From contig NZ_LT546166.1 of the NCBI RefSeq assembly GCF_900078685.2, forward strand, positions 2,490,693 through 2,553,144: a DNA stretch of 62,452 bases, given 5' to 3'. This document shows, piece after piece, positions 10,346 through 18,320 of the stretch. Positions within the stretch are counted from its first letter, which is position 1; the number at the start of each line of letters is the position of its first letter. The translations under genes were made by a program, and so were the position numbers. The notes beneath the pieces were generated by a model that saw only the letters and a program-made list of their open reading frames with translations, had not been told where the DNA came from and searched no databases. The stretch is from Mycolicibacter icosiumassiliensis. Its GTDB lineage: Bacteria; Actinomycetota; Actinomycetes; Mycobacteriales; Mycobacteriaceae.

Positions 10346-10356
10346 GAGAAGAACCC

Positions 10357-10386
10357 ATGTCCCTTCTGAAGTTGAGGACCCCGTAA
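10357..10386 (+). other. Nine-codon mini-ORF between eccC and eccD, possible deletion scar
   Basis: After the eccC stop, GGAGAAG is followed by ATG and codons for MSLLKLRTP before a TAA that overlaps the eccD ATG. Canonical ESX-3 has PE5-PPE4-esxG-esxH-espG at this site. A strong Shine-Dalgarno followed by MSLL, the first four residues of EsxG, could be the residue of a deletion that removed them. Four residues is weak evidence. Confidence 0.3.
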
Positions 10387-11771
10387 TGGCCAACGCTGTG
10401 ATACCGATCGTGCGGATTGCTGTGCTGGCCGAGAGTCGGCTGACGGAGATCGCTCTGCCCGCGGACCTACCGCTGCGCGAAATCCTGCCCACCGTACAGC
10501 GTTTGGTCGCGCCGACCGACGAGGCCCAGGACAGTGCCGGCGACACCGATCGACTCAGCCTTGCGCCGATCGGTGGCGCACCTTTCAGCCTGGACGCCAG
10601 CCTGGACACCGTCGGCGTGGTCGACGGCGACCTCTTGGCCCTGCAGCCGGTGCCTTCCGGTCCCTCGGCGCCCGGCATCGTCGAAGACATCGCGGATGCC
10701 GCGGTGATCTTCTCGACCTCTCGGCGCAAGCCTTGGGGGCCGCGGCACATCGGAGCCGGAGCACTCGGGTCTGCTGTCGGATTGGTCTTGGCGGCAACGG
10801 GTCTGGCTGTCACCTATCGGGTGGTCACCGGAGCCCCGGCAGGCCTGTTCGCGGCCGGCGCGATCGCTGTACTTGCCGTGCTCGCCGCGTTGATCGCACG
10901 CCCACCGTATGACGGAGCGTTGTCCGCAGCCGCGCTGGCGCCGATCGCCGCGGCCCTGGCCTTGGTGGTGCCGGGGCAGTTCGGTCCGGCGCAGGTGACG
11001 CTGGGAGCCGCCGGCATTGCTGCGTGGTCGTCGATTCGCGTCATCGGCTCACGCCGTGACCTCGGATTCTTCACGGCGACAACCGTGGTCGGTGCAGGCG
11101 TCGCCCTGGCGGCTGCGGTCGAGGCGCTGTGGCCGTTGCCGCTTGGCAGCATCGGCGGTGGCCTGCTCGTGCTGGCCCTGTTGCTCACCGTCTCGGCTCC
11201 CCAACTGTCTGCGTTGTGGGCACGGTTGCCGCTGCCGGTCATCCCCGCGCCCGGAGATCCGACCCCGGCAGCTCCGTCACTGCGGGTGCTGGAAGACCTG
11301 CCGCGTCGGGTGCAGGCGGGCGAGAGTTACCAAACCGGATTCGTCGCCGGTGGCGTGCTGCTCGGCGCCCTTGGCTCGTTGGCGATTGCCGCTCAACCCG
11401 AAACGGTTCCGGTGTGGGGATGGTATGCGGTGGTGGCCAATGCGGTAGCGGCTGCGCTGCGCGCACGGGTGTGGGATTCGGCCGCGAGCAAATCCTGGCT
11501 GTTGGCCCAGCCCTACCTGGTGACGGTGGCACTGTTGGTGCTCTACGGCGCAACCGGCCGCTACCTTGCCGCGCTCATCGCGGTAGCGGTGCTCGCCGTG
11601 CTGGTATCAGCATGGGTGTTGGCCTCCGCGGTTCCGGCAGTCGCCGATCCGCGCAGCTATTCGTTGCCGGTACGCCGACTGGTCGGTTTCCTTGCCTCGG
11701 GTCTGGATGCATCGCTGATACCGGTAATCGCCTACCTGGTAGGCATCTTCGCCTGGGTTCTCGATCGATGA
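10386..11771 (+). CDS. eccD3: ESX-3 polytopic membrane channel component EccD
   Basis: EccD forms the bulk of the ESX inner-membrane vestibule. The 461-residue protein has a soluble ubiquitin-like N-terminal domain (about residues 1-95) followed by roughly eleven hydrophobic helices to the C-terminus. The length fits EccD3. It starts 41 bp after the eccC stop, where canonical ESX-3 loci carry PE, PPE, esxG, esxH and espG. The stop overlaps the mycP start (ATGA), so eccD-mycP-eccE form a translationally coupled trio. No lesion is visible. Confidence 0.92.
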   Translation: MANAVIPIVRIAVLAESRLTEIALPADLPLREILPTVQRLVAPTDEAQDSAGDTDRLSLAPIGGAPFSLDASLDTVGVVDGDLLALQPVPSGPSAPGIVEDIADAAVIFSTSRRKPWGPRHIGAGALGSAVGLVLAATGLAVTYRVVTGAPAGLFAAGAIAVLAVLAALIARPPYDGALSAAALAPIAAALALVVPGQFGPAQVTLGAAGIAAWSSIRVIGSRRDLGFFTATTVVGAGVALAAAVEALWPLPLGSIGGGLLVLALLLTVSAPQLSALWARLPLPVIPAPGDPTPAAPSLRVLEDLPRRVQAGESYQTGFVAGGVLLGALGSLAIAAQPETVPVWGWYAVVANAVAAALRARVWDSAASKSWLLAQPYLVTVALLVLYGATGRYLAALIAVAVLAVLVSAWVLASAVPAVADPRSYSLPVRRLVGFLASGLDASLIPVIAYLVGIFAWVLDR

Positions 11772-13138
11772 GCCGTACTCGAATCGGATCGACACCGGGG
11801 TTCTCCCGGGCGATCCGGCTCGGCGGTGCGGCCGGGGTCCTGGTCGCGACGCTGTGGACGCCCCCGCCGGTCTTGGCGGCAGCGGCACAGGTGTATAAGA
11901 GGCAGAACAGCGAGTGCAGCACCACCGAGCTCACCGCCGGCACCGATCTCAAGGATCCCCCTGCCGCGCAACGGCAGATCGATCTGCCCGCGGCGTGGCA
12001 GTTCTCCCGCGGCGACGGCCAAACGGTGGCCGTCATCGACACCGGGGTGCGGCCCGGCCCGCGCCTGCCTGCCATCGAGCCCGGTGGCGACTACATCGGT
12101 ACCACCGACGGCCTCACCGATTGCGACGGGCACGGAACGCTGATCGCCGGGCTTATTGCCGGCCAGCCCGGCGACGACGGTTTCGCCGGCGTCGCGCCCG
12201 CGGCACGGCTGCTGTCCTTGCGCGCCACGTCTGCAAAGATCACCCCGGCAACCTCCAACGGTGATCCGGAGTTGGCGCAGGCGGCCTTCACCGTGACGGC
12301 CCTGAGCCGGGCAATCGTGCATGCCGCGGATCTTGGTGCGCGGGTGATCACCGTCTCCGCGGTGCACTGCGTGGCCGCGGACCGCAACGTCGACCAGTCC
12401 GAACTCGGTGCGGCCATTCGCTATGCGGCGGTCGACAAGGACGCCGTTGTGATCGCCGCCGCCGGCGACAGTGGCGCCGCCGGGTCGGCCGGCAGTGGAA
12501 CCGGTTGCCAGTCCAACCCGTTGACCGATCTGAGCCGACCCGACGACCCGCGCAGCTGGGGGACCGTGGCATCGGTGTCGATCCCGTCGTCCTGGCAACC
12601 CTATGTGCTGTCGGTGGCATCGCTGGCACCTGGCGGCCAGCCCTCGAAATTCACGACAGCCGGACCATGGGTCGGTGTCGCCGCGCCCGGAGAGAACATC
12701 GTGTCGGTGAGCAACCGCGACGACGGTGGCCTGGCCAACGCGCTACTCGGAGGCAGGCAGAAACTGGTGCCGCTCAGCGGGACCGGTTACGCGTCCGGCT
12801 ATGTGGCCGGCGTCGCGGCGCTAGTCCGGAGCCGGTATCCCGAACTGAGCGCGGCACAGGTGATCCGCCGACTCACCGCCACCGCGCACAACACGGCCCG
12901 CGCACCGTCCAACCTTCTCGGCGCCGGAGCCGTTGACCCGGTGGCCGCATTGACCTGGCAGCTGCCCGCCGGACCGGTCCCCAACGCGGAGCCGGTCAAA
13001 CGGGCGGCCCTGCCGCCGCAACCGGCACCGAAGAACTACACCCCGCAGCTCGTCGCCTTCGGCGGCGCAGCCGCGCTGGGATTGATCGTGGGCGCCGCCG
13101 CAATCGGGGCGCGCCGTAGAAAGGAGACCACCCCGTGA
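11768..13138 (+). CDS. mycP3: ESX-3 mycosin MycP, subtilase-like, predicted catalytically dead
   Basis: Mycosins are membrane-anchored subtilisin-like proteases that stabilise ESX membrane complexes. This 456-residue protein has a signal sequence (about 15-40), the subtilase domain and a C-terminal transmembrane helix followed by RRRK. The catalytic Asp (AVIDTGV, D91) and His (CDGHGTLIAG, H122) are present. The serine motif reads SGTGYASGYVAG instead of SGTSYA, so the catalytic Ser is Gly (G340, codon GGT). The oxyanion-hole Asn motif AAAGN reads AAAGD (D234). The reading frame is complete, so this is a pseudoprotease rather than a truncated gene. It overlaps eccD and eccE by 4 bp. Confidence 0.92.
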   Translation: MSRTRIGSTPGFSRAIRLGGAAGVLVATLWTPPPVLAAAAQVYKRQNSECSTTELTAGTDLKDPPAAQRQIDLPAAWQFSRGDGQTVAVIDTGVRPGPRLPAIEPGGDYIGTTDGLTDCDGHGTLIAGLIAGQPGDDGFAGVAPAARLLSLRATSAKITPATSNGDPELAQAAFTVTALSRAIVHAADLGARVITVSAVHCVAADRNVDQSELGAAIRYAAVDKDAVVIAAAGDSGAAGSAGSGTGCQSNPLTDLSRPDDPRSWGTVASVSIPSSWQPYVLSVASLAPGGQPSKFTTAGPWVGVAAPGENIVSVSNRDDGGLANALLGGRQKLVPLSGTGYASGYVAGVAALVRSRYPELSAAQVIRRLTATAHNTARAPSNLLGAGAVDPVAALTWQLPAGPVPNAEPVKRAALPPQPAPKNYTPQLVAFGGAAALGLIVGAAAIGARRRKETTP

Positions 13139-14130
13139 GTACCCACCGATCATCCTGGCCCGGTACCGGCCGAATCGCCCTGGTGCTCTTCGCTGCCGTG
13201 GCCGCGACTGCCGCCTACCCCTGGCACTCGACCCGCGAGCGTTGGGTGCTGGCCATCGGCGTCGCCGTTGTCGCCGCCTTGTTGGTGCGCTGGCGTGGGT
13301 TACCCCTGACCACGCTGCTGCGGCGCCGGGTGGCACTCAACCGCGGCAGGCACGGAGAACGCCGGATCCGTAGAACCGTCACCGATCCCCGGGTCACCGC
13401 GCTGCTGAGTATCGCGGCACCGCACGACGACACCGATGCGCTTCCACTGCCGCTGATAGCCCGCTATCTGGACCGCTACGGTTTGCGAGCCGACACGATC
13501 CGGGTCACCAGCCGCGACGTCGGGGACCATGGCGGCGTGCGGGAACGGGCCACGTGGATCGGGCTGACCTTCTCAGCCGTCGACAATCTCGCTGCGCTGC
13601 AGGCCCGTTCCCCGGACATCCCGTTGGACAAGACCGCTGCGATTGTGGCCCGCCGACTCGCCGATCACCTCCGCGAATCCGGTTGGGCGGCCAGCGCCGT
13701 CGAGCCCGGCGACATCCCGCGGCTGGATGCCGCAGGCTCCCGCGAGACCTGGCACGGGATCGTGCAGGAAAGCGGCGACCACCTTGCCGCATACCGGCTT
13801 ACACCCGGACACGACTTGCCGGACCTGCTGGCGAAGGTCTGGTCTTACCCGGCACCGGAAACCTGGACGGCCCTGGAGGTCGCCGGCTCCGGCGACGATC
13901 AGACCCTGGCCTTCGCAGCCGCATTCCGCACCGGCGCCCAGCCCGTTGGTCTACCGTTACGCGGTCTGAGCCCGCAGCCGGGCAACCAGCGGGCGTCGCT
14001 GGCAGGGCTGCACCCGTCGTCGGCCCAGCGGCTCGACGGCCACGCCGTCGTGGCCCCCGACTGGCTGAGTCGGCTGCGGTGGCCCAGCAGCACCGTGCGG
14101 CGATCGCTGGTTGACTCCGGCTTGGGCTAA
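13135..14130 (+). CDS. eccE3: ESX-3 membrane component EccE
   Basis: EccE is the peripheral membrane subunit of the ESX core complex and the usual last gene of the locus. The 331-residue protein has two N-terminal transmembrane helices (about residues 12-50) and a soluble domain with the EccE-like TAYRLTPGHDLPDLL region. It overlaps mycP by 4 bp, consistent with co-translation. No lesion is seen. The next gene lies on the other strand and marks the end of the ESX block. Confidence 0.9.
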   Translation: MSTHRSSWPGTGRIALVLFAAVAATAAYPWHSTRERWVLAIGVAVVAALLVRWRGLPLTTLLRRRVALNRGRHGERRIRRTVTDPRVTALLSIAAPHDDTDALPLPLIARYLDRYGLRADTIRVTSRDVGDHGGVRERATWIGLTFSAVDNLAALQARSPDIPLDKTAAIVARRLADHLRESGWAASAVEPGDIPRLDAAGSRETWHGIVQESGDHLAAYRLTPGHDLPDLLAKVWSYPAPETWTALEVAGSGDDQTLAFAAAFRTGAQPVGLPLRGLSPQPGNQRASLAGLHPSSAQRLDGHAVVAPDWLSRLRWPSSTVRRSLVDSGLG

Positions 14131-14152
14131 ACAGCATTCGGTCTTGACGGAC

Positions 14153-15256
14153 TCAGCCGGCTTGAGCCAATAGGCGATTGCGTGCGTCGATAGCTGCCTG
14201 GGTGGCGGGCACCAACAGGTCCCCGCCGGCACCTACCGTGCCCTGGGCATAGCTGACGTGCGGGCGCTGATCACGCTCATACTGGGTGAACGCTGCTTCC
14301 AGGTCCTTGGCGTTCTCGGACAATGCCTTTGCCAGCAGCCATGTTCCGGTGATGGCCAGGCTGGTACCCCGCCCGGATAGTGGGGATGCGCAATGAGCGG
14401 AGTCGCCGACGAGCACGACCCGTCCCCGATGCCACGACGGCATGTGGATCTGGCTCATGGAGTCGAAGTACAGCTCCGGGTCGCGGCATGCCGCGTCGAG
14501 CAGCTCGGGCACCCGCCACCGGTCGTGTCCGGCGAACTCCTCAGTGAGAATGCGCTTTTGCGCATCAAGGTCCTGGTAGTCGTAATCGATCCAGGATGAG
14601 CGGAAGCTCAGCACCGCCAGCGCCACATCGCGATAGGTGACGATCCCGGCCATGCGCCCCGGGAAGTTGTAGATCGGGTTGGGAGCACCGTCGACGTGGT
14701 AGTCCGGCAAGTTCGCTAAGGCGGTGTAGAAGCCGAGATGACGCAGGTATTGGCGCTCGGGGCCGAAAATGAGCCTGCGGGTGGCAGAGTGCAGACCATC
14801 GGCACCGACGACGAGGTCGTAGCGGCCCCGCTCGCCAGAAGCAAACCGCACGTGGACGCCGCGACCGTCATCGCGGAGTTCGGCGATGGACTCGCCGAAT
14901 GTCAAGGCGACGGACGGCCCGAGGGCCTTGCGGAGCACATGCGCGAGGTCTTCTCGAGCGATTTCGGTGTCGTCGGGCGAATCGTTGATGTCCTCGACCG
15001 GTAGATCGGCCACCCGGTCGCCGTTGTCGTCGACGAAGCAACTGCGCGCCGTCATGTCGACCTGTAGTGCCCGGATCTCATCGAGAACGCCCATCTGCCG
15101 GGCCACGGCCAGCGAGTCACCGCGAATATCAATCGGTGATCCGTTGACCCGAAGGTGTTGTGCGCGTTCGACGATGGTGACGTCATGACCGGCATTGCCC
15201 AGATTGATACCCGCGGATAGCCCGGCCATACCCGCGCCGGAAACCAGAATTCGCAT
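14153..15256 (-). CDS. FAD-dependent monooxygenase (group A flavin hydroxylase family)
   Basis: The 367-residue protein opens with a Rossmann FAD-binding motif (ILVSGAGMAGLSAGINL) and carries the second conserved motif GDSAHCASPLSGRGTSLA near residue 290, typical of p-hydroxybenzoate-hydroxylase-like monooxygenases. These enzymes use NAD(P)H and oxygen to hydroxylate aromatic or other small molecules, or to inactivate drugs. It is divergent from the TetR gene at 15327 with a 70-bp shared spacer, so the TetR protein probably regulates it. The substrate is unknown. Confidence 0.88.
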   Translation of the reverse strand: MRILVSGAGMAGLSAGINLGNAGHDVTIVERAQHLRVNGSPIDIRGDSLAVARQMGVLDEIRALQVDMTARSCFVDDNGDRVADLPVEDINDSPDDTEIAREDLAHVLRKALGPSVALTFGESIAELRDDGRGVHVRFASGERGRYDLVVGADGLHSATRRLIFGPERQYLRHLGFYTALANLPDYHVDGAPNPIYNFPGRMAGIVTYRDVALAVLSFRSSWIDYDYQDLDAQKRILTEEFAGHDRWRVPELLDAACRDPELYFDSMSQIHMPSWHRGRVVLVGDSAHCASPLSGRGTSLAITGTWLLAKALSENAKDLEAAFTQYERDQRPHVSYAQGTVGAGGDLLVPATQAAIDARNRLLAQAG

Positions 15257-15271
15257 CAGCTCGCCCCTTTG

Positions 15272-15293
15272 AGATAAGATCCATGGTGTATCT
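15272..15293. promoter_or_regulatory. Candidate operator in the monooxygenase/TetR divergent spacer
   Basis: AGATA (15272-15276) and TATCT (15289-15293) form a short inverted repeat in the 70-bp spacer between two divergent genes. Such spacers often hold a TetR operator. The arms are only 5 bp, so this is a weak call. Confidence 0.25.
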
Positions 15294-15326
15294 AACGAAC
15301 AGTAGCGATCAAATTTAGGAAACGCA

Positions 15327-15938
15327 ATGTCTCTTACTTCTGGCGCTGCTCCGCAGCGCCGCCGCGGTCCCGCGCTAGAGAACGCGCTGCTGGCTGCGGC
15401 CTGGGACGAACTGAATGAGCGCGGCTACGACGACTTCACCGTCGACGGCGTCGCCGCCCGGGCCGGCACCAGCCGTGCGGTGCTGTACCGACGCTGGCCC
15501 GGCAAGCCGGAACTGGTGCATGCCGCGTTGATCGCTGCAGTCAAGAAGGATCCAATCACCGTGCCGGACACCGGCAGTCTGCGCGGCGACGTGATCAATC
15601 TCCTGCGGCAGGCCAACAGTCAACGTGGCCACCTCGCCGTCACCGTCATCACCCGGCTCGGCGGTTTCTACCGCGACACCGGCACCAAAATCGCTGATCT
15701 GCGCGACGCGCTTGAGGGTGAGCGTGGCGCGTCCATGGAGGAACTCATCGCGCGCGCTGTCGCCCGCGGGGAGATCCGGCCCGACCAGATCAGTGGCCGA
15801 GTTGCCCAGTTACCCGTCGACCTGCTGCGTCACGACGTGTTGTTCACGCTGGCGCCCCTGACCAATGAAGCCATCGACGAGATTGTGGACGCGGTGTTTT
15901 TACCCCTGGTCTGGCTCGGTGCAGACGCCAAGATCTAG
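15327..15938 (+). CDS. TetR/AcrR-family transcriptional regulator
   Basis: This 203-residue protein has an N-terminal helix-turn-helix (FTVDGVAARAGTSRAVLYRRW, about residues 37-57), the classic TetR DNA-binding segment, and a C-terminal ligand domain of the TetR_C type (VITRLGGFYRDTG and onward). It is transcribed away from the FAD monooxygenase gene, the usual arrangement for a repressor controlling its neighbour. Its 3' end converges on the sulfatase gene with a 13-bp gap. Confidence 0.9.
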   Translation: MSLTSGAAPQRRRGPALENALLAAAWDELNERGYDDFTVDGVAARAGTSRAVLYRRWPGKPELVHAALIAAVKKDPITVPDTGSLRGDVINLLRQANSQRGHLAVTVITRLGGFYRDTGTKIADLRDALEGERGASMEELIARAVARGEIRPDQISGRVAQLPVDLLRHDVLFTLAPLTNEAIDEIVDAVFLPLVWLGADAKI

Positions 15939-15951
15939 ATCAGTGCGGCGA

Positions 15952-18180
15952 TTAGTCCGATTGCAGGGCGATGCGCAGCGCGTCGATCTGATCGAGTTCG
16001 GCTTGCCCGGCCTGCACGTGGACCGCATGCAGAGCGCCATTCCAGGCGAACGGCGGTTGGTAGTCATCGGCCACCGGTAGGCCGCGGTCGTAGCCGAGGG
16101 TGAGGTGCGTGCCCCCGTGCTGCCAGATGAACGGAAGCGCGTGTTCGGTCTTCGTGGTTGCGACAACGGTGTCGTCGACGACGGCGTCGACGACGACGTC
16201 CCCGGACGCCAGGCGCAGCACGCAGCCGATGAGGTGGCGCCCCGTGGGCAAGCGCTCCGAGGATCGCAGGTGCAGCGGTCCGCTGGGCAGTGCCACGGCG
16301 ATGTTGAGGCTGCCGTCGATGACGTAGGCGGCCAGCCCTCCGTTGCGGTCACCGATGGCGAACAACACCCCGCTGGGGGTGTCCTGCTGCGGCACATCCA
16401 CATCGGCGAGGATGTGACCTCCACCGGCCAGCATCGGCAGCGCCTCGTCGAGCACGGGACCGGCTTGCGGATAAAGAGTGACCTTCAGGCCAACCGGATA
16501 CGGCGGCTGTGCCGCGGCAGCCAGTCGTCCGATCAGCGAGTCAAGCAGCGGCAAAACATTGTTGGCAGCCGCCTCCTTTGCCCACTGCTCCTGAAGCTGC
16601 TCGACGACGTCGGGGTGTTGCTCTGCGAGATCGTCCGCCTCCGAGAAATCCTCGTCGAGGCGGAACAACGACCACCGGTCGGTCTCGAAATCGCGGCTCC
16701 CGGTGAGCAGCACATCCTCGTCCATAACACCGACCGGAACGTGGTCGGTGGTGGCCTTCCAGCCGTCGGCGAAGATCGCCCGCGAGCCCATCATTTCGAA
16801 GTACTGCAGCGAACGCGGGTTAGGTGCCGCGGGATCGGTGAACGACGGCAGCAGGCTGGCCCCCTGAACGGGCTGTTGGGCAATGCCGTCGACCGAGTCC
16901 GGGACGGTCACGCCGCACGCATCGAGCACGGTCGGAAGGACGTCGATCGCATGGGCGAACTGACCACGAACGCCACCGCCCTCACGAATTCTCTTGGGCC
17001 AGTGCGCGATGAACGGCACCCGGGTGCCGCCCAGCCAGGTGTAGCGCTTCCACAACCGAAATGGCGTATTCCCGGCCCACGCCCAGCCCCACGCATAGTG
17101 CGGATAGGTGCGCGGCCCGCCCCACTCGTCGAGCTGCGCGAGGTTCTCGGCGAGATCATCACGTACCCGATGGGTGAACCGGTGCTCATTGACGGTTCCG
17201 GACACGCCGCCCTCGGCGCTGGCGCCGTTGTCCGACATCAACAGAATCAACGTATTGTCGAGCACCCCAATGCGCTCGAGGGTGTCGACCAGCCGACCGA
17301 TCTGTGCATCGGTGTGGCTGAGGAACCCGGCATAAACCTCGTGCATGCGGGCGTACAGCCGACGCTCGTCCGCGCTGAGGTCATCCCAGGACGGAACCCA
17401 GGGTGGCCGGGGAGTCAGGGTCGTGGTGGCCGGGACAACGCCGGACTTCACCTGCCGAGCGAACAGGTTGTCGCGCCAGCGATCCCAGCCGATGTCGAAC
17501 TTGCCGGCGTAAGCGTCCGCCCATGAGCGTTCCACGTGGTGCGGCGAGTGCATCGCCCCCGGGGTGAAGTAGAGGAAGAACGGCTTGCCGGGGGCGCTGG
17601 CCTGCTGGCTGAGCACCATCCGGATCGCTTCGTCGGCAAGGTCTTCGGTGAGGTGGTAGCCCTCGTCGGGCCGAGCGGGTGCTTCGACGAACGAATTGTC
17701 GCGAACCAGCTCCGGCGCCCATTGATTGGCGTCGCCCCGCAGAAAGCCGTAGTAGCGTTCGAACCCCAACCCGAGTGGCCATTGGTCGTAGGGCCCGGCC
17801 CCACCACGCTCGCCGCGCGGCACCAGATGCCATTTGCCCGTCGCCAGTGTGCTCCAGCCCGCGTCCCGCAGGATTCGGGGCAGCGTGGCCGCCGAGCGGG
17901 GAATGTGTGCGGTGTAGCCCGGATGCGTGGTGGGCAGATCGGCGAGGAACCCCATCCCGACTGCATGGTGGTTGCGGCCGGTCAGCAGCGCCGCCCGGGT
18001 CGGGGAGCACAGGGCGGTCACGTGAAACCGGTTGTAGCGCAGTCCTCCGGCCGCCAAGCGATCGATGGTCGGCGTCGAGATATCCGAGCCGTAGCAGCCG
18101 AACTGAGCGAACCCGAGGTCGTCGAGCAGGATCACCACGACATTGGGCGCGTCCTGTGGGGGGCGCTGGGGCTGGCTCAT
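15952..18180 (-). CDS. Cys-type arylsulfatase
   Basis: Type I sulfatases hydrolyse sulfate esters using a formylglycine made from Cys or Ser. The activation motif CSPTRAALLTGR (C-x-P-x-R) is at about residues 58-69, preceded by NVVVILLDDLGFAQFGCYG with the metal-binding Asp pair; LLMSDNGASAEGG is the second metal site. At 742 residues it fits the large mycobacterial AtsA/AtsD-like enzymes. I chose ATG 18180 (MSQPQRP) over 18210 because AAAGG lies upstream of it and a palindrome sits at 18211-18226. No signal peptide is evident. Confidence 0.9.
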   Translation of the reverse strand: MSQPQRPPQDAPNVVVILLDDLGFAQFGCYGSDISTPTIDRLAAGGLRYNRFHVTALCSPTRAALLTGRNHHAVGMGFLADLPTTHPGYTAHIPRSAATLPRILRDAGWSTLATGKWHLVPRGERGGAGPYDQWPLGLGFERYYGFLRGDANQWAPELVRDNSFVEAPARPDEGYHLTEDLADEAIRMVLSQQASAPGKPFFLYFTPGAMHSPHHVERSWADAYAGKFDIGWDRWRDNLFARQVKSGVVPATTTLTPRPPWVPSWDDLSADERRLYARMHEVYAGFLSHTDAQIGRLVDTLERIGVLDNTLILLMSDNGASAEGGVSGTVNEHRFTHRVRDDLAENLAQLDEWGGPRTYPHYAWGWAWAGNTPFRLWKRYTWLGGTRVPFIAHWPKRIREGGGVRGQFAHAIDVLPTVLDACGVTVPDSVDGIAQQPVQGASLLPSFTDPAAPNPRSLQYFEMMGSRAIFADGWKATTDHVPVGVMDEDVLLTGSRDFETDRWSLFRLDEDFSEADDLAEQHPDVVEQLQEQWAKEAAANNVLPLLDSLIGRLAAAAQPPYPVGLKVTLYPQAGPVLDEALPMLAGGGHILADVDVPQQDTPSGVLFAIGDRNGGLAAYVIDGSLNIAVALPSGPLHLRSSERLPTGRHLIGCVLRLASGDVVVDAVVDDTVVATTKTEHALPFIWQHGGTHLTLGYDRGLPVADDYQPPFAWNGALHAVHVQAGQAELDQIDALRIALQSD

Positions 18181-18210
18181 CTCGGTGTCGCCTTTCGCTA
18201 TGACCTGCAT

Positions 18211-18226
18211 GTAGTCAAGTGACTAC
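18211..18226. promoter_or_regulatory. Perfect 16-bp palindrome upstream of the arylsulfatase gene
   Basis: GTAGTCA-AG-TGACTAC is a perfect 7+7 inverted repeat with a 2-bp centre, 30 bp upstream of the chosen sulfatase start. Its size and symmetry fit a dimeric repressor operator (TetR, GntR or MarR class). I do not see the same sequence beside the nearby TetR gene, so the cognate regulator is unknown. Confidence 0.6.
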
Positions 18227-18320
18227 TTCTGTTGGGAACACTATTGAGCGCTGCTGCGGATCGCAAGGTGCAGAGGGAAATTCGTCGGGACAAGGGTGAT
18301 CGCGGCCCCGCTGGAGCGGT

